Below are positions 1 through 64,000 of a stretch of 64,000 bases of DNA, in pieces (position 1 is the stretch's first letter; the number at the start of each line of letters is the position of its first letter). The position numbers and the translations under genes were made by a program. The stretch is taken from positions 113,780 through 177,779 of the forward strand of contig WPIO01000258.1 in the NCBI GenBank assembly GCA_009760855.2, written 5' to 3'. This DNA comes from Cristatella mucedo. Its lineage: Eukaryota; Bryozoa; Phylactolaemata; Cristatellidae. Under the pieces are notes generated by a model. That model was given only the letters and a program-made list of their open reading frames with translations, was not told where the DNA came from and made no database searches.

Positions 1-435
1 GAAGTGCAAGATTAAGCAGGAATAAATAAGGATACATCCTTTAAGATGAATAGAAGATAGAATAAGGTATTGGTCGCTAATCATTTTCCTCGTTGACGCG
101 AAACTTTGATTTAGACGGTGTGAATTGTATACAGTTAAATATAAATCCCTATAATAATCTAGGTTGGCTATTTAGACAGTCCGGCACAGTCACTGACCTC
201 ATGATTATATTAATATCGTCTGGTATATTAATAGTATTACTATGACAGTAAAGTAATGATGATTTCAATGTCAAAAAAGAGGAGATAACTTGCTAGCTAA
301 CCTACAAAGATAGCGGCTACACGGACTCTCATAACTAAAATTGCATTAGCGTTGCTGTACTTGTCTTTTATAAGCAACTGATGAGCAGAAATAGAATCTG
401 CCTGCGATTCTTCACTTCGACTTACGGTAATATAA

Positions 436-560
436 ATAATAATAATAATATTAATGCACTTGATAAAGCGCCCTCAGAGAACTCAATCTCTTTCTAGGCG
501 CTATACATTTGCAGAAAAATTGAAACGTGATTGAATGGTGAGTTAATTAAAATGTAATGA
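436..560 (-). mobile_element. LINE-A 3' end, antisense fragment
   Basis: AAT run, then 'tgataaagcgccctcagaga', 'tctctttctaggcgcta' and a purine-rich stretch, matching the 3' tail of the longer LINE-A copy at 54172-54912 in reverse. Confidence 0.75.
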
Positions 561-783
561 CGAACAGCCCATTTTTACATTCATTACACGCAATAAAAGG
601 CTAATTCACTAACCGGCGGTGATACTTTTCTTTTTTTCTACTGTACACTAGTCGTTCTACTTATTAAGAATTCGATTATTGGAAGTCAGTATGGCCGCGA
701 TGACCAGTTAGGTCAACGGACTCAAGCCCCCTTTGAAAGCAAATTTGTAATTTCCCGAGATTTATCAAAGGTTCAAGGTGATT

Positions 784-823
784 TATATATGTATATATGT
801 ATATATATACATATATATATATG
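784..823. repeat. TA-rich microsatellite with ATG interruptions
   Basis: Imperfect TATATG/TATA run. Confidence 0.9.
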
Positions 824-884
824 AATATTTTCAATATTTTGCTATACAACCCTCCTTTTTTTTCTTAAGTAAATCTCCCTAAGC

Positions 885-955
885 CACAAAGACTCTTTGT
901 ATGGTACGCTGAGTAAGTTTATACAACACCATCACAGTCTAAACAATTTAAGCTA
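885..955 (-). mobile_element. Possible decayed LINE-B 3' scrap
   Basis: 'ccacaaagactctttgtatg' followed by a decayed match to the conserved LINE-B 3' segment (38110-38180). Similarity is weak and judged by eye. Confidence 0.3.
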
Positions 956-2090
956 CGTATTTAATATCTTAAAGATTTCACGTCTTGCAAGAAAGATAAT
1001 TTAACTACAACAGCTTATTCATAAGGACAGTAGGGGACTTAAGCGCTATAGACTTAAAAGCAATGCAACAGAATTGCTAGAAAGTAAAAGCCACAGCTAG
1101 AAAGTAAAGGCCGTAGAACCAATCTAATCTCGTCAGCTGCGAAGATATGGTCATAAGTTTCCAATTAGAGAAAACTCTTATCGGGACGATTTTTAAGCGT
1201 GTTCAATATAGTGAAATCGAATAAGAATATTGTTGTAGATCCACTTATCAGTTGGGAATTGTTGCAGCTCAATTTTCTTCAAATGGAATAATTCTCTACA
1301 TAGTTAATTTAGAAGCCATTTCAGAGACCGCAGGTAGAAGCACCATCGCATTTATACCGTTTGCGATTGATAAATTACTGTAGTCTTGCTTGGACGTCTA
1401 GTGAGGCCTCAGGATCTCTTCCTTTAAGGTTTTTCGCTAACAGAGGGCAGAAGAAGCAGAACTACGCGAGGAATCCATAGAAATGTGGATCGCTGATCTT
1501 TTCCGGGCCATGCCGAATGGATGTGACCCTTTCTTGATCAGACTATCCCTTGATCACTATCTACCGTCGTTCGCAGGAAGCTGTTTGTTCGAAAACTAGA
1601 AATCCGAAAGCTGCGGACGCACAATAAATAAATAAACATTGTTCATTTCAAACTTCCTTAATAGAAACAAATCTCTCTGTAGACGTTTTGCATTCGCCAC
1701 GGTGCTCAAGTCCACGACCTTGGTTATCAAATACGTTCACCTTTACCTTGGTTCCAGGAAAGCAACTTAACCATAAAACCAAACCAGCGGGGCATATATT
1801 ATTACATGCAGAAGCACACTACCTATCACCTTTAGTTCGTTAGTACAGCTGCCCCCGTAAAGTTTGGAGTGGCTCTAGAGTAGCTGAGTTGATAACGCCA
1901 ACCTATATGTGCATATCCATTGGAGCGTTAAAAGCGTAAGGATAACAATGTCTACGCGCCGCTTCGATTTAACTTTCGAACGCATTTGTCGTTCCCGTAA
2001 TCCAGTGCAGCATTAGCATGCGCAGGTGCAAAACATGTTTCTTCTTGCCGCATCGTAAGCGATATTCAATTTGTTCCTCTTTTTGCAAAG

Positions 2091-58142
<56,052 letters not shown>

Positions 58143-58385
58143 CACGGGTCACCGCTAAGCTCTGGCTCAGGTGCGAAAGAACGAAAGAACTGTCCTGTCG
58201 CTCGGATGGCTCGTATACAGTGGTGGACAAAACGCTGCTTCGCTCACTTGCTTCACTCACTATTCCTTTGACGTGATATGCTGCACCAAGTCACCTTTGC
58301 TTGTCTAGCTAGTTGACGTTGCAGTTGACTGTGTCAACGGTGCCGACTTAATGCTTCCTAAAAGCAGCACTATCTTTTTTTGGTC

Positions 58386-58391
58386 ATTAAA
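58386..58391 (+). terminator. Candidate poly(A) signal ATTAAA
   Basis: First variant signal downstream of the stop codon, giving a 3' UTR of roughly 270 bases. A canonical AATAAA also occurs at 58795-58800. Confidence 0.35.
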
Positions 58392-58794
58392 CTTTAAAGC
58401 GAGTTTCCGCTTCCCCAGAGTCAGGCTTGAGCCAAAGTTCATCAGGTGTGAAGTCACGTGCCAACCATTAGTTAGTCCACCGTTAGTCGACGTTCGCCAT
58501 GTACATGGCGTTCCGTCGTTCTAGTAATTTAAAAATTGTTCGCTGACTACTCATTTGTCGCACTGTTCTCTATGAGTCCATAAAAAGGGGATGGTGCTGA
58601 ATAGAACAAATTGCAATGGAATGCAATTTACAAAAGAGTAAGTACACATTCTTCATTCTCATTGAATCACCTGTCCGAATGCTCAGCATGTGCAAGTAAA
58701 CATAAACTCCTTCACAGCATAAGACGTAAGCTTGAGGCCTTTTTCAATTTTTGGAATTCTAATCATTCATCAATCGATTCCCAGCCGCAGGTTG

Positions 58795-58800
58795 AATAAA
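58795..58800 (+). terminator. Candidate poly(A) signal AATAAA
   Basis: Canonical hexamer about 650 bases after the contactin stop codon, alternative to the ATTAAA at 58386. Confidence 0.35.
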
Positions 58801-58821
58801 ATAGCCGGGCTTTGCAACCTG

Positions 58822-58975
58822 CAGAGCTGGTTTAGTTCAGCAGTCAAGGCGGTCGCCCACGACTGCTCTGCGGCTGTCCAAGGTTGAGGACAAGCCCTGT
58901 GGCAAACGTGAAGCGCCTGAATAAGAGATTAAGTTATCTAAAGGCGCTATACAAAGTAACTGTGACTGTAAATAT
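58822..58975 (+). mobile_element. SINE-1, sense
   Basis: 'gctggtttagttcagcagtc' head, 'aagccctgtggcaaacgtga', then a 3' hairpin with AGCGCC/GGCGCT arms and the ending 'tacaaagtaactg'. The B-box is weaker than in the 46896 copy. Confidence 0.75.
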
Positions 58976-59004
58976 ATATATATATATATATTTATTTATA
59001 TATT

Positions 59005-59038
<34 letters not shown>
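58969..59038. repeat. TA-rich microsatellite
   Basis: TA runs split by 'tttatttatatatttaaa', at the end of SINE-1 and directly abutting the LTR candidate. Confidence 0.95.
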
Positions 59039-59040
<2 letters not shown>

Positions 59041-59952
59041 ACCGGGTTCCAGGGGTCAGAGGCTAATTCCCACCAAACCCCTCCATACTCCGGCCACGCT
59101 GCCGCTCGCCATGCCGCCGAGCTAGGGTAAGACGAGCGGCCGTCCGGTTAAACCTCTTTATATTAACGCATGCGCCAACAACAGCAGAGCAACTAAAAAA
59201 GTCTACAGGGAGGGTCCTATACACAGTACACTACGGGGGCGCAAGACGACGCAGCAAGCGCGATCAAACGTGTTAGTTGGGGTCAGTCGGCTTCTGCAGT
59301 CCTGTCGTTGTACCGAATCCAACAGTACGAGCGTACGCCGTCCAAAACCAGGCTGGCTGTGTAACTGCTGGCCAGTCTGAGTCGACAACTACCACAGTCG
59401 TAAGCTTCCACCGAAAGACGCCAACACACGGGGGGGGCCACGAACACACTACACGGGGAAAGTGGAATAAAAACAAGTCAACAACGAGGAAGCTATCCAG
59501 CTCCGCTCGGGCCTTGGGTACTCGTTCCCTTGCGTGCGTGGAAGCATCGCCGGAGCACGCCTGCACGAATCCAGGTGCATAACTCGGCGAGACCAAGAGC
59601 CTCCAACACCACGACTTACTTGGCCAACTTCCTGTACCCAAGAGCCCCAGTGACCTCGCGTCACCGCATACATCCGGCAGTGCCCTATGTCCGACCCCGG
59701 CCTAGCCGGTGACCCTAACCCTCACTACTATAGCCGTCCGGTCCCAGCCAACCGAACCCAGCCTGGGTACATATGTCAGCCTCCGGGGGAGATTCGTCCT
59801 CGTGTCTGCTATAGCCCCACCACAAGTCGAGCCATGCGGCCATCACAGAGGCTTTAACATGCTCAGTAGTGGCTGCCGAACAAGCTGTATCCTAAACGCG
59901 GTTACAAAACGTTGCGGTTACAAAAGTCGGGTCTACACAAGTCGCGGTTACA
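59037..59952. mobile_element. Candidate solo LTR or LTR-like segment
   Basis: Starts TGTAACCG at 59037. CGGTTACA, its exact reverse complement, occurs three times at 59899-59906, 59915-59922 and 59945-59952. TG...CA ends with short inverted repeats are typical of LTRs. A TATA-like 'tttatatta' lies at 59158. No target-site duplication, primer-binding site or gag-pol is visible, so the call is tentative; orientation unknown. Confidence 0.4.
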
Positions 59953-60248
59953 AAAGTCATCACGATGCGCTATACAAGAATCACTAAGCTACAAAGTTCT
60001 CGCAGAAGATCCAGTTCCGGGAAGACGTATGTCCTGAGCCCAAGATTGCTACTGTCTACAACTTATAACAATCGTGTTATTTCTACCCAAGACAGCGTAG
60101 GCACGCACGCTATGAACTGTAGTTCTTCTCCCTGGCACGGACTAAAACGACTATACTAGCTGCTCTCCAGCTGTCATAGCCACAGCTGAAAATTAATTAC
60201 CACGGCCTACCCCCATCCAATAAGGAACGCTCAATCGCCTGACCTAGC
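59953..60248. other. Transition to the polymerase element
   Basis: Mixed-composition stretch between the LTR candidate and AT-rich element DNA. Nothing recognised. The element boundary may lie here. Confidence 0.4.
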
Positions 60249-60401
60249 CTACTCATCCGTGATGATAGGAATGTTCCCTTTGACGACATAGTCTAATTTT
60301 TCCCCAACCTCGGTTTCACCTTCGGTTGGAAAAAAATTACCCGATATCGTAAAAGGAAACTTTCTATCCTCACTAAATTCAAATCGAACATCAATTAGCA
60401 T
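60249..60401 (-). CDS. Small hypothetical ORF upstream of the polymerase
   Basis: 50 codons, ATG at 60401, stop TAG at 60249, read against the polymerase. Acidic and hydrophobic-alternating composition (for example FSEDRKFPFTISGNFFPTEG) looks coding, but I recognise no family. It lies where AT-rich element DNA begins, so it could be the end of another gene of the same element; its 5' side has a stop 15 bases before the ATG. Alternative: a chance ORF. Confidence 0.3.
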   Translation of the reverse strand: MLIDVRFEFSEDRKFPFTISGNFFPTEGETEVGEKLDYVVKGNIPIITDE

Positions 60402-60483
60402 AAATATTTTTACCTTTTATAGCAAATGTCTTCTCGAGTATGTCAAAGAAATTCTTTCTCTTTTGAATCTAGAAGGTTAATGA

Positions 60484-63400
60484 ATATTGATTTCAAACCA
60501 TCAAGTATAAAATACGTTGGAAAAAAGGAAGACTAAGCAAAGTTGGTTTCATAGAACCAGTTGCTTCTGGTAATGAAAATACTTTATCTTTTTCTTATAA
60601 AACAAAAAGAACATATGCAGACTTTGAGTCACTTAAAGAGTCTCTTAGGTATCAAACACAAGAATTACTTGACAGAGTTAAAAGTTCATGGAGGTTTGTT
60701 AGAGTTCATTTTAAAATATCATTCGATATGAGAATGTTTAATAATGGAGACATAGAAAAAAGGAGCAGAATCAAAATCAATGTTAACGATGAATAGTGAA
60801 TCATCTAACTCAATATATGAAAAAGTAATGCTTTCTTTAGGAACTATTTCCGAGATGTTAGTAGAAAGAAATGTTGGTTCTGGATGGTTATTTATTGGTT
60901 ATTATTCATTCTCTGTAGTTATTTCTAAATATATACCTCTAAGTGGTGGTATATACATTGAAACACCTGAATATCTTGTTAAGAAAAAGTGTGTAATTAA
61001 TTTAAAAAATCTTAACGATGAATTTTGCGCTTTTTGGTGAGTTTTAAGATCTCTAAACCCTGTAGAAAGAAATAAGTGGAAAATAAATGATTTAAAAACA
61101 ATATTAGTTAAAAATCATTCTAATCTTCTTAATGAGATTGAATGGCCTTTAATGGTTAAAGACGTTAATAAATTAGAGAAAGCAATGAATGTTAGTATAA
61201 ATGTTTAATCGTGTGGGTATAAAGAATCAAGGGTTTCAACACTGAGAGTTGTAAAAAAATCAGATGAAAAAGAAGGTAGACATGTAAATCTTTTGCTAGT
61301 TGTTAAAGGTAAAAAAGAACATTATATGTTGATTAGTAATTTTAATTCATTATGTAGACCAACAAACTCTGGAGGAAAACAGTATTATTGTCATAGATGC
61401 TTAAATGGATTCTTTGATAAAAAACAAGCAATGACCATTTAGAAATATATGAAAGTATGAACTCTGGAAGCACTGTTTATCTAATGCCGCATGGTGATAG
61501 TAAGTTTATTAAGTTTGATTGTTTCAAACATCTTAATACATGCCCGTACGTTTGTTATGCAGATTTTGAGTGTATAATTGAAAAACGAGAAAATTCTTTA
61601 ATACCCACACCATGTTCAGCTGCTTTTATTATAGTTAATTGGAAGGGGGAAATTTTTGATAGGTTTAATAATGTTGGATCTGATTGCGTTGTTAAGTTTC
61701 TTCGAAGATTATTTGAGTTATCAGATTTTTTGAAAAGCACATCGATTGAACATAGTGGAGAAAGTAAAATGGATAGTTTAACTGAAAGTGAATATGATGA
61801 ATATTAAAATGCTTTATTCTGTTGGATGTGTAAAGAGCCATTCAATTCAAAAGTAAGTGATTTGAGGAAAGTTCATGATCACTGTCATCTAACAAATAAA
61901 TACAGAGGCCCATCACATCATATTTGCAACTTAAAAGCTGGAATTAACTTTAGAAGATGGCAACTTCCGGTTATATTTCACAACTTTAGAGGGTATGACT
62001 CACACATAATTGTTAAATCTCTTGAAAATTTTAGTGTTGAAGCACAAGAAATAGCCAATAATCTTGATAAGTATATGATGTTAAGGGTTACAGATATTGT
62101 TTTTAAGGATAGTGCACAATTCATGCTTGGTTCATTAAATTTTATAGCGTCAACAATGGGTACGACTATTGATTGTTTTCCAATTTCTAACAAAATTTTA
62201 AGTGAACTTTATCCAAATAAAAACCGTAATATGCTAGCAACTAAAGGAGAATATCCTTACGAGTTCATGGATTCTTTTGATAAGTTTTTCACTTCATCTC
62301 TTCCAAGTAAAGATGATTTTTATTCAAGTGTTTACATGACTGGTATATCTATGAAATTTATAAAAAAGAAAATGATGTTTGGAAAGAGTCTGATTGTAAA
62401 AAATATATTAGAATATCATAATTTATATCTTTAAACAGACGTTTTATTGCTTGCTGATTGTTTCGAAAGTTTTAGAAAAGGATTGGTATCAAAACTAAAA
62501 TTAGATCCAGCAAACTTTGTAACAACACCAAACTTCTCATGGAATGCAGTATTCTGGTTTTCAGGAGTAAAGATTGAGTTATTATCTGATAGAGAGAATT
62601 ATGACATGTTAAAAAAATCTATTCGTGGAGGAATATGTCAGGTTAGCAGTAGACTTGTTAAGCCAAATAATCCTTTAGTTCCTGATTATGATAAGGATAA
62701 ACCAATAACATGGATAACTTATCAAGATGCTACAAATCTATATCCTACAGCAATGATGGAGCTTCTTCCTCAAGGGAACATTGTTGAAATTTCAAATGAA
62801 GGGTGGGATATTGATAGAATTCTTAAGTTAGAGGATGAATCAGATACTGGTTACTTCTTTGTTGTTGATATCGAGTATGATCAAAAAACTAAAGAGTATT
62901 ACCATGATTTACACAACGAATATCCATTATGTGCTTCTAATAGAGTTGTTCATTGTAGTGAATATTCAAATTTTCAAAATAAATTCAAAACAGAAGCAAG
63001 TAATATTCCAAAGTTAATATGTGACTTTAAACCAAAAAAGGATTATCTTCTTCATTATAGATATTTAAAGTTCTGTTTAACACACGGAATTGTTTGTGAT
63101 GTAAAGAAAGTTTTCAAGTTTAATCAATCTAGATGGCTTAGACCTTATATTGAAATGTGTGCTGAAATGAAAGCATTAAACTCAAGTAAAAAGTTTTTAA
63201 GAAACCTTTGGAAACTTATAATGAATTCATTCTATGGTAAAACCTGTGAAGATGTTGAAAAAAGAGTTAAAACTTATTTAGTTAGTACTATTGATGAAGC
63301 AGGAAAAAAGAAATTCAATAAACGAATAAGAGATCCAAATATGGTTAACTTTGGAGACTTTGGAGAATATTTGACAATCTTTCAAATGAATCAATCGAAA

Positions 63401-64000
63401 ACAAAATTAAATAAACCAATATTCATTGGTAGTGCAATTCTAGATTTATCAAAGCTAGATATGCAAAAGTTTTATTACGATGTTATAAAACAGAAATATG
63501 GAGACAAGGTTAGTTTAATCTATACTGACACTGATTCTTAAATTATGAACGTTGAAACACCTAATCTTTACGATGATATGAAAGCAATGCCTGATTATTT
63601 TGATGATGATACAATCGGTAAATTTTAGGATGAGGCAGAAGGAAAAGTAATTTCAGAAGTTTGTGCTTTAAGACCAAAGCTATACTCTGTAAGTATCGTT
63701 GATGCTGAAAGAAAAGCTGCCGCAAAAGGAGTAAAAAAAGCAGTTTTAACTAAAACTATGGGGCATGACACATGTGTTGGTTGTTTAACTGAAAGTATAG
63801 AAATTTTTAAAGGTAAAAAAATGAGAAGTTTGGTGAAAGTCAAATTAGAAAGTTTCATAGAGTATCTCAAGATAAACACGAACTATTTACTAATGAGATG
63901 GAAAAAGTTGCACTATCACCATTTGAATCAAAACGTTACTGGCTAGATTGTGGTCGTTGTAGCTATGCTTATGGACATTATAAGATTGATAAAGCTTTGA
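60484..64000 (+). pseudogene. Protein-primed type B DNA polymerase of Polinton/adintovirus type, decayed, runs off window
   Basis: Family B (DNA_pol_B_2) polymerases of Polintons/Mavericks and adintoviruses replicate linear DNA from a terminal protein. Visible in order: N-terminal region with 'GSGW' and 'INLKNLND' (60880-61020); a zinc-binding 'CHRC' (about 61395); exonuclease motif 'YADFEC' (about 61555); a C..C / 'HDHCH' / 'CN' HNH-like insert (61820-61940); 'FHNFRGYDSHII' (exonuclease II); polymerase motif A 'YQDATNLYP' (62720); motif B 'NSFYGK' (63220); motif C 'YTDTDS' (63521-63538). Breaks: frameshifts near 60530, 60760, 61430 and about 63850; stops TGA 61038, TAA 61206, TAG 61440, TAA 61805, TAA 62432, TAA 63539, TAG 63626. 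Codon use is far more AT-rich than contactin, as expected for a transferred element. Not functional as it stands. Confidence 0.9.

Larger units (their letters stand above)
1..2090. other. 5' flank or upstream intron of contactin
   Basis: AT-rich, no convincing exon. Holds a LINE-A tail, an AT run and a possible LINE-B scrap, listed separately. I looked for a CP..W / SCY.F lectin-domain opening and a signal peptide and found none. Confidence 0.6.
58143..59036. other. 3' UTR and downstream flank of contactin
   Basis: Follows the TGA at 58140-58142. Candidate poly(A) signals: ATTAAA at 58386 and AATAAA at 58795. Beyond, a SINE-1 copy and a TA run. No further gene recognised. Confidence 0.55.

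Noticed and set aside
1441-1620. Possible first lectin-domain exon (a GSC-like stretch)
   Set aside because: The frame meets a stop after a few codons and no donor with the required phase is visible.

Overview
The window is intron-rich animal DNA, most likely from an invertebrate (protostome). The main gene reads left to right from 2091 to 58142. It encodes a contactin-type neural cell-adhesion protein of the form known from Drosophila Contactin: an N-terminal C-type-lectin-like domain, six Ig domains, four fibronectin type III (FN3) domains and a C-terminal GPI-anchor signal. I recovered 22 exons from translated homology and GT-AG splice sites. Their phases agree at all 21 junctions, and they sum to 3,627 nt (1,208 codons plus stop) with no internal stop. 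The signal peptide and first part of the lectin domain are missing; they lie upstream of the window or in 1-2090, where I could not find them.

The exons are only about 6.5% of the gene span. The introns are packed with retrotransposon debris. LINE-A is a CR1/L2-type non-LTR element with an (ATT)n 3' end. LINE-B is a second CR1/L2-type family with an (ACATT)n 3' end. There are two tRNA-derived SINE families: SINE-1 shares its 3' hairpin with LINE-A, and SINE-2 has a different tail. Some LINE copies are nearly identical to each other, so the families were active recently. Microsatellites (TA, GT, CT) and minisatellites are frequent, several beside splice acceptors. Intron 18 (39306-45342) holds a degenerate CCCTAAA telomere-like block flanked by G/C-rich repeats sharing the motif GAATGTCC.

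After the gene the sequence changes character. From 59037 to about 59952 there is a GC-rich segment with TGTAACCG / CGGTTACA termini, a candidate solo LTR. From about 60250 to the window end the DNA is AT-rich with different codon use. It carries a decayed, protein-primed type B DNA polymerase of the Polinton/Maverick-adintovirus kind. That reading frame keeps its exonuclease and polymerase motifs but is cut by several stops and frameshifts. A small antisense ORF (60249-60401) lies just upstream of it.

Boundaries of repeats were judged by eye, without alignment tools. The species cannot be named from what is visible.
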